Positions 48,125-56,624 of a stretch of 64,000 nt of DNA are shown here, piece by piece (position 1 is the first letter of the stretch; each line of letters begins with the position of its first letter). The stretch is from Thermoanaerobaculia bacterium (GTDB lineage: Bacteria; Acidobacteriota; Thermoanaerobaculia; UBA5066). Position numbers and translations under genes: made by a program. Location: positions 62,001-126,000 of the forward strand of contig JAJVIN010000024.1 in assembly GCA_022071945.1 (NCBI GenBank), in the 5' to 3' direction. The notes beneath the pieces are model-generated. The model did no database searches. It saw only the letters and a list, made by a program, of their open reading frames with translations, and was not told where the DNA came from.

Positions 48125-50398
48125 CTACTGGCTCTGCTTCTTCCCATCACCAGAGGGCGCCATCGGGGGAATCTTGAGAATCGCCTCCGAGAGGGGTGGG
48201 ACAACTCCTACCACACACGAACTCGGCCTCACCCCTAGAGCCAACATCATCATCTCCGTCCTATTTGCCATGCAGGCCAGGTACTCACCGGCCTCCAGAT
48301 TCGGAATAGTGATTCGACGGCCCCGGCCGAATAGCTCGGTCTTGCCGCCCCATTCGTGTGCGGTGGCCGAGGCCAGCCGAAGGTGTCCATTCCGAAGGAT
48401 CACTGCCTCACGGACGTCCTGTTCCGCAGGCTGCTGTGACATCTCTGGCACCTCGATGACTAATGTACCGCCGAGCTGATCCACACTAATCGTGACCCGC
48501 CTGTCGGGGGGAGTAGGAAGCGTGAGGAAACGCATGCTGAACCCAGGCGGAGACAGCCGGATTCTCATCTCTTTCGAGTTCGACGGCAGCCGTACCTCGG
48601 CCCGGCCTTGCCAGTCGGTTCTCACTGGGACGGCCAGGGGGGTACTAGCCGGAGCGCCCGGAAAAGCGATCACGGTAGCACCCGGGACGGGGCCGAAAGC
48701 CGATTCCACGTTCACGAGTATGCGGATGTCACGCTTGACGACAATCGTGAGCGGCGGCGGTTCAGCGCCTTCTTCGAGGGTGACCTCTTGGCTCTCGCTC
48801 TCCAGATTCGGAGCAACCATTGCAGACACTGCGTATGTCTGCGGGGCCAGGCCCCGAACCTGAAAGTACCCTCCTGATTCGATGGGCAGCTGGATCAGAC
48901 CACCCTGCCCGGCTTTCGCATACAGATTCACCACGCCGTCCTTTACCGGGCGCCTCTCTTCGTCCACGACCCTCCCCGTTAGACTCGAGTTTGGCAACGC
49001 GATGTCGACGCTGGATTCGGATTCCTGCTCGCTCCTTCTAACTTCGACCCCCAGGGACGCTTTCACTGGAGGGCTCTCGCTCTGAACGGAGACGTCCCAA
49101 GCACCCGCCCTTGGGAGGAAACCTTGGAACTCACCGTCCTCATTCGATTGCAGTGAGACGGATTGATTTCCGTGTTCACCGCCGAACCGAACCGTCGCTT
49201 TCAGGGGATCTTTTCCAAGGCGGACGGCTCCCCGTACCGCCAGTACGTTGGCCATGACGTGGCGAACGGGGACGCCCTCGTACACATCGACAGGTTGGCC
49301 CTGCCATCTGTCCCCGGAGTTCGCGTCGATGGACAGCCAATACTTTGCGTCGACCAAGTTGTCATGCACCCAGCGCCCTTCTTGCGAAACGTAGGAACTG
49401 GCTGAGGCCGAAGGCTCCGGCGTCTCGGGCGACATGCTGTGAACAGAAACCCTCCAGGGCTTGCCCCAGGGGTCCAGGGGCGGGACGACGACTACATCCA
49501 GGGTGCGAGGCCTTCGGAGGACCAGTGGCTCCAGGAGATCCGCGTGCAGGTCCGCCAGGACCCTCACCGTGACTGTAGCCGGCGCGAAACCACGATGCGC
49601 GGCCCGGAGAAAGTACGACCCTGGCGGAATCCCGTCCAGATGGAAGAATCCCTTTGAGTTGACAGGCACTGTCAGTCCAGCCCGCCCTCGCGCTCCTGGG
49701 GCGAGGTCGGATGGGCGGGCCGCGACATGGCAGAGCAGCGGGTCAAGTGCTCCTTCCGAAGTCTTTACATATCCTGATAGCGAGGCGCCGCTACGAAGCT
49801 CGACGACGCCGATGTCCTTCGTCTTCCCCGCGTCGATTCGAGACGCCCAGTAGTATGCCGGGACGAATCCTCGCGCGCGCACCTGAACGTCGAAGACGCC
49901 AGCGGGTACATCACACTCCCACCGGGACTCCAGCACAGGGCACGGTATCGTAGCTTCCGGGCCGGCCGTGCCGGGCGAGGGATCCAGAACCAAAGACAAA
50001 CCGGCCGGAGAGGTCTTGCCCGCTCTGACCGAGCCGGAGATCCTCCCGGCAGGCCAGACACTGAATTCCGCCTTTCCCCTCCCGGCTGCGACGGTTATGG
50101 TCTGCGACTCCGCCCAATAGCCTGGGGCCTTCAGCGATAGCTGCCACGTTCCATCGGCGAGAGCGAGGGATAACCCTCCAGAGCCCATTATCTGCGCTCT
50201 GGTCTCGACGTCCTCGGAAGAGCCTGTCACCGGCCTCGCCGAAACGACCAACTCGACGGGCGTCGCCTCTGCTCCCTTGAAAGCAATCGCTGCTTCCACG
50301 CAAGGCGCCGGTTCTTCAGCACCCTTTGGAAGGATGGCTTGCGCGGCCGCCAGCGTTACGAACACGAGCCGGATTAATTGTAGGTGCACACCCCCCAC
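48125..50398 (-). CDS. Secreted protein with repeated carboxypeptidase-regulatory-like domains
   Basis: The roughly 757-aa protein has a signal peptide (LIRLVFVTLAAAQA) and then about six to eight beta-sandwich modules of the carboxypeptidase regulatory/Dockerin-like type, recognisable by xGxVxxxxxxPxxGxxV patterns such as GRVVDEERRPVKDGVVNLYA. There is no enzyme motif. These domains are common in secreted and outer membrane proteins of Acidobacteriota and Bacteroidota. The start is GTG 50398 or GTG 50389; both overlap the 3' end of the Cys-rich gene, so translation is coupled. Base composition is less GC-rich than the neighbours. Confidence 0.8.
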   Translation of the reverse strand: MGGVHLQLIRLVFVTLAAAQAILPKGAEEPAPCVEAAIAFKGAEATPVELVVSARPVTGSSEDVETRAQIMGSGGLSLALADGTWQLSLKAPGYWAESQTITVAAGRGKAEFSVWPAGRISGSVRAGKTSPAGLSLVLDPSPGTAGPEATIPCPVLESRWECDVPAGVFDVQVRARGFVPAYYWASRIDAGKTKDIGVVELRSGASLSGYVKTSEGALDPLLCHVAARPSDLAPGARGRAGLTVPVNSKGFFHLDGIPPGSYFLRAAHRGFAPATVTVRVLADLHADLLEPLVLRRPRTLDVVVVPPLDPWGKPWRVSVHSMSPETPEPSASASSYVSQEGRWVHDNLVDAKYWLSIDANSGDRWQGQPVDVYEGVPVRHVMANVLAVRGAVRLGKDPLKATVRFGGEHGNQSVSLQSNEDGEFQGFLPRAGAWDVSVQSESPPVKASLGVEVRRSEQESESSVDIALPNSSLTGRVVDEERRPVKDGVVNLYAKAGQGGLIQLPIESGGYFQVRGLAPQTYAVSAMVAPNLESESQEVTLEEGAEPPPLTIVVKRDIRILVNVESAFGPVPGATVIAFPGAPASTPLAVPVRTDWQGRAEVRLPSNSKEMRIRLSPPGFSMRFLTLPTPPDRRVTISVDQLGGTLVIEVPEMSQQPAEQDVREAVILRNGHLRLASATAHEWGGKTELFGRGRRITIPNLEAGEYLACMANRTEMMMLALGVRPSSCVVGVVPPLSEAILKIPPMAPSGDGKKQSQ

Positions 50399-50730
50399 CT
50401 TCCTTGGTTGGCATCACATTTCCATCTCCTCTCGCCATCTTCACCAAAAACGTAGCCCTCGGAACAGTTACACGCCCCGTTCCAGAAGGGAGCGCTGACA
50501 CAATGATCGAGGCCATCCCCCCCGTACTCTGGTCTGATCTCAGTGCAGATCCAGCACCCAAGCCGGTTGCAGGGCGCTGGCGGGGAACCCGGATCGGTCG
50601 CGCAGTACTCCGGCCAGTCCACACAGTCCAGCGGGGGAAAGTCATACTCGGTGGGGGACGCATGGAGCGGCTGTGCGAAGGTGCACGCAACGACAAGCAG
50701 AAGGGCGCTGATCGCGTTCCGAGGTCTCAT
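50374..50730 (-). CDS. Small secreted Cys-rich protein, unrecognised
   Basis: This 118-aa protein has a signal peptide (MRPRNAISALLLVVA) followed by C16, which fits a lipobox (VVAC); cleavage after PLHA is the alternative. The remaining part has ten cysteines (36, 43, 54, 59, 62, 77, 87, 89, 105, 115), enough for five disulfides, plus several Trp. It resembles no family I know. AAAGGA lies 8 nt before the ATG. Its 3' end overlaps the start of the large secreted protein, so the two are probably made together. Confidence 0.68.
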   Translation of the reverse strand: MRPRNAISALLLVVACTFAQPLHASPTEYDFPPLDCVDWPEYCATDPGSPPAPCNRLGCWICTEIRPEYGGDGLDHCVSAPFWNGACNCSEGYVFGEDGERRWKCDANQGRWGVCTYN

Positions 50731-51152
50731 GGTTCATGTCCTTTCTCAAAAGCGGTATCGAACCAACCGCGATGAATCCTGGTGAAGTAGAAGAGACCAT
50801 TCTGATCCAGATGTGTCCGGCCAGCTGAATGCCATCCACCCGGCGGGGCACATCTTCTTGTACGCTAGCACGGCCCCCCCCCCCGAGTCAACACGGGCGA
50901 GGCACGCAGTCCAGGCGAATTCGTGAACATGGCCGGAATGCGAAACTCCCGAGACGAGATTGTGCAGACACATGACCAGGTGACCACGCGGGGAAAGGGC
51001 AGTTCCGATGACTCGATTGGTCTCACGTAAAAGGAACCCCTCCGGGCCGGGTCCAAGGAGTAGACTGGGATCACACATTCAAGGGCGCTGGCAAGCCGGG
51101 GCATCGTTGCCGACCCGGCCGATGCCGGGCCGCCGGCACCCGGGAGGGAAGC
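50731..51152. other. 422-bp intergenic region with an 11-bp poly-C tract
   Basis: This spacer between the divergent Cys-rich gene (minus) and the M6-like gene (plus) holds no convincing gene. A 110-codon minus-strand frame (50746-51078) has no ribosome binding site and no recognisable domain. An uninterrupted run of 11 C lies at 50874-50884. GGGAGGGAAG before 51153 is the ribosome binding site of the M6-like gene. Promoters for both neighbours must be here, but I could not pick them out confidently. Confidence 0.5.
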
Positions 51153-52334
51153 ATGAAGTGGTTCCACGCGCTTCTCCTGGGAGTCGCGAGCCTCGGGGCT
51201 CTCCCCATCTCGGCCTATGAGCAGCCGGCCCGGCCAGCTCAGAAGACAGTTCGCGGCCTCGTCGTGCTGGTCCAGTTCAAGGATGTCCAGCACTCCGTCA
51301 GCCGGACCTATGCGGAGAAGAGGTTCTTCCAGGAGCTCGCCGGCTACGTGGATGAAATGTCCGGCGGTTCCGTTCGCCTGACCGGGGACGTGACGAAGAG
51401 CTGGGTCACTCTTCCGCGGCCCATCGAGGATTACCGCATCTCGCCCAGGAACCTCGAGGTGGACCGTTCTCGCATCGAGCGCCTCATCCGCGACTCGCTC
51501 GATGCCCTGGACAGTTCATACGACGTCTCCGCCTATGACTTCACGGCGCTCTTCCTTGGGGCCCGCCGGCCGGAATACGGGATGATCGGACTCTGCGGGT
51601 ATCCGGGGATGCTCGGCTGGAGCGACAGCTCCGTGCTGAAGACAAAGAACGGCCGGACCGTGCGCGGCGGGGTCGCGATCTTCAGCTATCAGGCTCACAT
51701 GGGGACTCTCTTTCACGACACCGCCCACATCCTCGGCGGCGTGAAGGATGGAAAACGCGGCGTCCCGTGCCTGTACGACCACGATCTGCAAGCGCGGCCC
51801 GGCCCCCTGAGGGAGACCTTCGAGGACGCCGTCATCAACATGGGCTTCTGGGACCCGATGTCCTGCCACTACGTGAAGTGGGAGACCGGCCCCCCGGGCA
51901 TCTCTTCCTGGACGCGCCTCCGTCTGGGGTGGCTCGACGATCACCGGGTGAAGGTGGTGGGCGAGGGAACATCCGAGGAGGTCCTCCTGATGCCTCTCGG
52001 CAGCCGGGAAGACGGGATCCAGGTCATAAAAGTCCCGCTCAGTCAGACGACGTACTGGCTCATCGAGAACCGGCAGCCGAGAGGCTTCGACGCCAATCTG
52101 CCTGGGAGCGGCGTCCTCATCATGAAGGCGGACGACCAGGTGGCCGAATGCCGCCACGGAAAGGCCCCGGTGAAGCTCATCGACGCCGACCCGTCGGTTC
52201 CGCATCTCTCGGGGGCCGCTTTCGATTCCTTGCGCAAGCGAACGTTCCGGGACGAGACGACCGGGATTCGCGTGGAGATCCTCGAGAAGACCGGCGAGTC
52301 CTTCCGGGTGAGGGTGGACCGGACGAAAAGGTGA
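51153..52334 (+). CDS. Secreted M6-like metalloprotease-domain protein with altered active site
   Basis: The 393-aa protein has a signal peptide (cleavage after PISA, about residue 21) and an immune-inhibitor-A-like (M6) domain: VRGLVVLVQFKD, YVDEMSGGSVRLTGDV, and the M6 block GFWDPMSCHYVKW followed by SWTRLRLGWL. The zinc motif reads H188-D-T-A-H192-ILGG instead of HExGHxxG, so the catalytic Glu is Asp. The following Asp is displaced by one residue (D199). The N-terminal propeptide of M6 enzymes is missing. It may be a weak or inactive protease. It converges with the toxin-immunity operon. Confidence 0.78.
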   Translation: MKWFHALLLGVASLGALPISAYEQPARPAQKTVRGLVVLVQFKDVQHSVSRTYAEKRFFQELAGYVDEMSGGSVRLTGDVTKSWVTLPRPIEDYRISPRNLEVDRSRIERLIRDSLDALDSSYDVSAYDFTALFLGARRPEYGMIGLCGYPGMLGWSDSSVLKTKNGRTVRGGVAIFSYQAHMGTLFHDTAHILGGVKDGKRGVPCLYDHDLQARPGPLRETFEDAVINMGFWDPMSCHYVKWETGPPGISSWTRLRLGWLDDHRVKVVGEGTSEEVLLMPLGSREDGIQVIKVPLSQTTYWLIENRQPRGFDANLPGSGVLIMKADDQVAECRHGKAPVKLIDADPSVPHLSGAAFDSLRKRTFRDETTGIRVEILEKTGESFRVRVDRTKR

Positions 52335-52410
52335 GGGCCAGGAGCAGCTTCTCTCGACGGTCAGCACTCCTCGCTGGGCGTCCCACTGGCGGTGCCCGGC
52401 GTGCCGGCGC

Positions 52411-52740
52411 CTACTCCTCGTCGTCCTCGAGGTCCTCCCCGTCGCCATCGCTGCCTGACAGGATCGTCAGGAGCCTCTTCAGCTCCGCCTCGGACTCGGG
52501 TTCCCAGGCGCCGCCGAGATCGCGGAGGATGTCCATGACGACGCCGAACCCCTCCGCGAGGAGGATGTCGAGGAGTTCCGCGGCCTCGTCCATGACCTCG
52601 CCCAGCTCCTCGTCCGAAAGGTCCCCGATGAAGGCCTCCGTGGCCTGGAACGGACTCCCGTACTCCTCCTCGAAATCCTCGTGGAGGTAGCCCCTCAGGA
52701 ACTCGGAAAACGCTGGGAACTGCTCTCTAAGGTCGGTCAT
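52411..52740 (-). CDS. CdiI-like immunity protein
   Basis: The 109-aa acidic, helical protein starts EQFPAFSEFLRGYLHEDFEEEYG. This resembles the N-terminus of the CdiI_2-type contact-dependent-inhibition immunity family (FPALxQFLxGYFHQD). The ATG at 52740 overlaps the toxin stop as ATGA, with GGAGG 7 nt upstream inside the toxin gene. The C-terminus is strongly acidic (SDGDGEDLEDDEE), suited to bind a basic RNase. No signal peptide, so it acts in the cytosol. Function is inferred from similarity and gene order. Confidence 0.75.
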   Translation of the reverse strand: MTDLREQFPAFSEFLRGYLHEDFEEEYGSPFQATEAFIGDLSDEELGEVMDEAAELLDILLAEGFGVVMDILRDLGGAWEPESEAELKRLLTILSGSDGDGEDLEDDEE

Positions 52741-53327
52741 CGGCGCGCCTCCGGATAGGACGTCAGGACATAGTAGACCTCGGTGTCTTCCTTCCACTTG
52801 AGGACGACCACCGCTCCCGTACAGGGAACCGGCTGGGAGTGCCCACGCTTGAGGGAACGGCCGATCACCTTGCCGGGAGAGCCCGGGTAGTCGAGCACGA
52901 GATTCGGACGCCGGCCCTCGCGCAGGGACCAGGCCGTGATCTTGTCCTTGTTTTCTGAGATCACCGTTCCGACGACACGTTCCGCCGTCTCGCGATCGGT
53001 GTACGTCGAGGCGGCCGAGATCTTCTTGTCCTTTCTCAGCCGGTCGAAGAGTTCCGAATCGGCCTTTCCGACGTGCCGGGCGAGCGTGTGCCCCCCGCGC
53101 GCCTCGTCGCGGCTCAGATCACGCCGGGTCTCCTTCTTTTCCTCTTCTTTCTTCGCCTGCCTCTCCTCGTGAGAGGCGGCGGGCGCTTGGGTTGCGGGAG
53201 GCATCCGCGCCGCGGCCGGCTTGCCAAGGGGTTCGGGCTTGGCTTCCTCGCGGCAGCCCGCCGGCACGAGACTCAAGAAGAGCGCCACGGCCAACAGGGC
53301 ACGCGAGAATCGGGATCTCTGTCTCAT
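52737..53327 (-). CDS. Lipoprotein with C-terminal RNase A-like CDI toxin domain
   Basis: The 196-aa protein starts at ATG 53327 after GAGAGGAAAAG. Residues 1-25 are a lipoprotein signal peptide with lipobox PAGC (Cys25). About 26-70 is an Ala/Pro then Lys/Glu-rich linker. About 70-196 matches the bacterial RNase A-like domain of CdiA toxins: DEARGGHTLARHVGK (H80, H85), ISAASTYTDRETAERVV, NLVLDYPG, VIGRSLKRG and the end YYVLTSYPE (T189, Y191), which fits the conserved His and Thr-x-Tyr of that family. Here the toxin is on a short lipoprotein, not a giant CdiA. It overlaps its immunity gene. Confidence 0.82.
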   Translation of the reverse strand: MRQRSRFSRALLAVALFLSLVPAGCREEAKPEPLGKPAAARMPPATQAPAASHEERQAKKEEEKKETRRDLSRDEARGGHTLARHVGKADSELFDRLRKDKKISAASTYTDRETAERVVGTVISENKDKITAWSLREGRRPNLVLDYPGSPGKVIGRSLKRGHSQPVPCTGAVVVLKWKEDTEVYYVLTSYPEARR

Positions 53328-53355
53328 CTTTTCCTCTCCGAGGTTCTGGGCGCCC

Positions 53356-54213
53356 TCATTCGACGCCCTCATCTCCCAGACCCGAGAGACGGGCCTGACG
53401 CGCCTCGAGGACCCGGCGAATCCGGGTGCGAAACGTCAGGATTTCGAGCTGCCTCAGGCGAGCCTTCTCGCCCTGGCGTCTCCGTTGCTGCTGGCGCGCC
53501 ACCGCCAGCATCAGCGCGCTCCTGACGAACTCGCGTCTCTCGTCCGGCCTTCCATACATCTTCTCGCGTGAGCGTCTGAGCGGGCTCGCGAGGATGCGAA
53601 TGTCCTCTTCCGGCAGAAGACCGAGCCGTGCCTCTTCCGTGAGCTCCCGCTGAAGGCGCCTCGTCTCCAGGTAGAAGAGAGGAGCCCACGCCAGAAGCGC
53701 GAGCGAGACCGCCACGGCCGTCACGATCAGGGCCCGGGTCGAGGGAAGGTCCAGGGCCGTCACGGCTGCGGCGGCGACGCTGGGAGGCGAGGCGACGGCC
53801 AACATCCACCCGGTCACCCTGCGCCACCCCTCTTCCGAAGCGGCCCAGGAGGCATGGATGCCGAACAGAAAGAGCCCCAGGATCAAGCTCCCCAGGGTCG
53901 CGGACCGTTCCGGCCAGGGAATCCCCTGCAGGCGGAAAAGGAAATAGAGGGTGGGCCCGATCGAGAAGACGAGCGTCGACACGAGGGCCTCGAGCGCGAT
54001 CGGACTCCAGTGGGGTTTCAGGAATCCCCACGACACGGCCGACAGGAAGAGAAGCTCGAGCGCGAGGGTGAGCGCGCTTCCGCCGTCCTGTCCCAGTCCA
54101 CCGGCCGCGGCGGCGGCCGCGAGCCCGAAGAGCGGCAGGGCCAGCTTGTTCGCCGTCCTCGGCCCGCTTCCCACGAGAACGACCAGGGCAATGACTCGAA
54201 CCGCGAGGTCCAT
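53356..54213 (-). CDS. Membrane protein with basic C-terminal helical tail, unrecognised
   Basis: From ATG 54213 (GGAG 5 nt upstream; a GTG at 54219 is possible) the protein is 285 aa. Residues about 5-200 contain some six hydrophobic helices. From about 200 on comes a cytosolic, highly charged helical tail rich in Arg, Gln and Glu (VARQQQRRRQGEKARLRQLE). I do not recognise a family and see no catalytic motif. It sits between ribF (2 nt) and the RNase A-like lipoprotein gene (28 nt), so it is co-transcribed with the toxin pair and could take part in its export, though this is speculative. Confidence 0.75.
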   Translation of the reverse strand: MDLAVRVIALVVLVGSGPRTANKLALPLFGLAAAAAAGGLGQDGGSALTLALELLFLSAVSWGFLKPHWSPIALEALVSTLVFSIGPTLYFLFRLQGIPWPERSATLGSLILGLFLFGIHASWAASEEGWRRVTGWMLAVASPPSVAAAAVTALDLPSTRALIVTAVAVSLALLAWAPLFYLETRRLQRELTEEARLGLLPEEDIRILASPLRRSREKMYGRPDERREFVRSALMLAVARQQQRRRQGEKARLRQLEILTFRTRIRRVLEARQARLSGLGDEGVE

Positions 54214-54215
54214 TC

Positions 54216-55160
54216 TCACTCCACGGGATTGGTGAGGAAAAAGGCGCGCGCCCTCTCGACATCCCGGCGGATCTGGGCTGTCAGCTCGAGCATCGACGGG
54301 AAGACCATCTCGTCCCGCAGCCGCTCCAGGAACTGCAGGCGGACCGTCTCCGCGTACACGTCAGAGGAGAATCCGAGGATGTAGGACTCGATCGTCGTGG
54401 CGAAGTTCTCGTAGACGGTCGGGCGAGTCCCGACGTTTGTCACGCAGTTGAAGGGCCTCTCGAATGACCGGATGAAGACCCGGCCGAGGTAGACGCCATT
54501 CTTCGGAAAGAGAGTGTTCTCTGGCTTCAGGTTCATCGTCGGGAACCCGATCTTGCGTCCCATCCGGTCTCCCTTTGCGACGATCCCGTCCATCAGATAG
54601 GGCCGCCCCAGGAGCTTTTTGGCCAGGGCGACTTCTCCGGCCAGAACGGCCTGACGGATCCGCGTGGAGGAGATCTTCGCGTCTCCGTCGTTGACGTCGG
54701 AGACAACGGAGACCTTGAAACCCGATACGGCTCCCAGCTGACGCAAGAGGTCGACGTTGCCGCCCCGGTCACGGCCGAAGACGAACCGCTCCCCCACATG
54801 GATCTCGGTGATGGCGAGCTTCTTGACGAGCAGGGTCTTGACGAACTCCTCGGCGGGGATCTGGGAAAACTCCCGCGTGAACGGGATGGTCAGGACGGTG
54901 TCGATCCCGCAGGCCTGAAGCGACTCTTCGCGCTGCTTCTGAGTCTGGAGCATGAGCGGGGCCCGTTCGGGTGCCAGGATGCGCAGGGGGTGCGGGTCGA
55001 ACGTGACGACGATCGCCGGGAGGCCCCGGTCATGTGCCCGTTCGACAACCTCCTGCAGCATCGTCTTGTGCCCGCAGTGAACGCCGTCGAAGTTCCCGAT
55101 CGTGACGAACCCCCGCTTCGGGAGGTCGACTGGCCGAAAAGGATCTCTGATGACGTTCAC
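54216..55160 (-). CDS. ribF: Bifunctional riboflavin kinase/FAD synthetase
   Basis: The 314-aa protein has an N-terminal FMN adenylyltransferase domain (GNFDGVHCGHKTML, TFDPHPLRIL, VGERFVFGRDRGGNVDLL, SSTRIRQAVLAGEV) and a C-terminal flavokinase domain (about 185-310) with GIVAKGDRMGRKIGFPTMNL and NVGTRPTV. It converts riboflavin to FMN and FAD. The start is GTG 55160 with GAGGAA upstream. It is followed directly by the membrane protein gene. Confidence 0.96.
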   Translation of the reverse strand: MNVIRDPFRPVDLPKRGFVTIGNFDGVHCGHKTMLQEVVERAHDRGLPAIVVTFDPHPLRILAPERAPLMLQTQKQREESLQACGIDTVLTIPFTREFSQIPAEEFVKTLLVKKLAITEIHVGERFVFGRDRGGNVDLLRQLGAVSGFKVSVVSDVNDGDAKISSTRIRQAVLAGEVALAKKLLGRPYLMDGIVAKGDRMGRKIGFPTMNLKPENTLFPKNGVYLGRVFIRSFERPFNCVTNVGTRPTVYENFATTIESYILGFSSDVYAETVRLQFLERLRDEMVFPSMLELTAQIRRDVERARAFFLTNPVE

Positions 55161-55191
55161 GATTCCTCGCGTTCCTATCGCGCTCGCGTCC

Positions 55192-56565
55192 CTACCGCGA
55201 TGGCGGCGAGGTCACCCGGCCAACCAGGTCGTACTCGTGGGCTTCCGTCACTTTCACGTTCACGATGTCGCCGGGCGCGAACTCCCACCCGTGAGGCATC
55301 TCGTTGATCAGGAGACGCCCGTCGATCTCGGGAGCCTGGCTCGAGAGACGGCCCTGAAGCAGAAGGTCGGACTCGTCGCAGATCCCCTCGATGATGGCCG
55401 AAAACTCCTTCCCCTTCTTCTTCCGGTTCCTGGAGAGGGAGATGCGCTGCTGCATCATCATCAGGGCCGCGAGGCGCTCCTCCTTGACCTCGAGAGGAAC
55501 AGGGTCGCCGAGAGGCTCGGCTCCGGAGCCGGGCTCGGGCGAATACGGAAAGACGCCGAGATGGTCGAACTCGATGTCGGCGGCAAGGCTCATGAGCTCC
55601 TGAAAATCGCTCTCCGTCTCCCCCGGGAAGCCGGCGATGAACGTCGTGCGCAGCGCGATCCCTGGCACGCGAGCCCGGATCGTCTCGAACATCTTGCGGT
55701 AGCTCGCCGGGTCTCCTCCCCTCTTCATGCCGGCCAGGACGTTTCTCGAAACGTGCTGGAGCGGGATGTCGATATAGGGCACGAACCTCGGTTCCTCCGC
55801 CATCACGTCGAGAACGGAATCGTGGAGGGTCTTCGGGTACGCATAGAGGAACCGGATCCACGGAAACGACGTGTCCCGGACGAGGGTCCTGACCAGGCTC
55901 GCGAGCCCTTGCCGCCCGAGGCCGAGGTCCTCGCCGTACCGGGTCGTGTCCTGCGAGATGAGGACGAGCTCCTTGACGCCCTGCTCCTCGAGGTGCCGGG
56001 CCTCCGCGACGAGCGATTCGATCGTGCGCGAGCGCATCAGGCCCCTCATCTGCGGGATCGTGCAGAACGTGCACGGGTTGTTGCACCCCTCGGAGACCTT
56101 GAGGTAGGCGTACCCCTTCTTGTTGGTCAGAACTCGTGGAGCCCGGTCGTCGTAGAGACGGGTCGCCATCGGCTTGTTCGAAAACCTCTGAAGGGACGGC
56201 AGGCCCAGCGCGGCTTCCGAAACTCTCTCGAGCTCGTCCAGACCGATGAAGTGATCGACCTCCGGAATCTCCTCGGCGAGCTCGGCGCCGTACTTCTGGA
56301 CCATGCAGCCCGCGACGACGACCCGGTCGACCTCACCTCTTTCCTTGCGCCGGACCTGGTCGAGGATCGCGTTGACCGACTCTTCCTTGGCCTGGTCGAT
56401 GAACCCGCAGGTATTCACGACGACCACGCGCGATTCGTCGGGGCTCGCCACCGGGAGCCCCCCTTTTTTCAGATAACCGAGCATGACCTCGGTGTCGACT
56501 AGATTCTTGGGGCATCCCAGGGAAACGATGCCGACCGCCGGCAGCTTGACCGCCATGTTCTTCAC
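55192..56565 (-). CDS. rimO: Ribosomal protein S12 methylthiotransferase
   Basis: This 457-aa radical SAM methylthiotransferase has an N-terminal UPF0004 domain (VGIVSLGCPKNLVDTEVMLG, NTCGFIDQAKEESV, GCMVQKYG with the three cluster cysteines), a radical SAM CxxxCxxC motif in EGCNNPCTFCTIP and a C-terminal TRAM domain (GDIVNVKVTEAHEYDLVG). The LGCPKNLVDTE sequence identifies RimO over MiaB. It modifies Asp of S12. GTG 56565 or ATG 56556 is the start. It lies between asnS and ribF. Confidence 0.95.
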   Translation of the reverse strand: MKNMAVKLPAVGIVSLGCPKNLVDTEVMLGYLKKGGLPVASPDESRVVVVNTCGFIDQAKEESVNAILDQVRRKERGEVDRVVVAGCMVQKYGAELAEEIPEVDHFIGLDELERVSEAALGLPSLQRFSNKPMATRLYDDRAPRVLTNKKGYAYLKVSEGCNNPCTFCTIPQMRGLMRSRTIESLVAEARHLEEQGVKELVLISQDTTRYGEDLGLGRQGLASLVRTLVRDTSFPWIRFLYAYPKTLHDSVLDVMAEEPRFVPYIDIPLQHVSRNVLAGMKRGGDPASYRKMFETIRARVPGIALRTTFIAGFPGETESDFQELMSLAADIEFDHLGVFPYSPEPGSGAEPLGDPVPLEVKEERLAALMMMQQRISLSRNRKKKGKEFSAIIEGICDESDLLLQGRLSSQAPEIDGRLLINEMPHGWEFAPGDIVNVKVTEAHEYDLVGRVTSPPSR

Positions 56566-56624
56566 TCAACTCCGTGCCGGCCCCTCCTCGGGCCCGGCGA
56601 ACCCTTGATTGTATCCGGCTGCCC

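Noticed and set aside
50746-51078. 110-codon minus-strand frame across the poly-C tract
   Set aside because: No ribosome binding site, no signal or domain, and it depends on the exact length of the poly-C run. Treated as intergenic.
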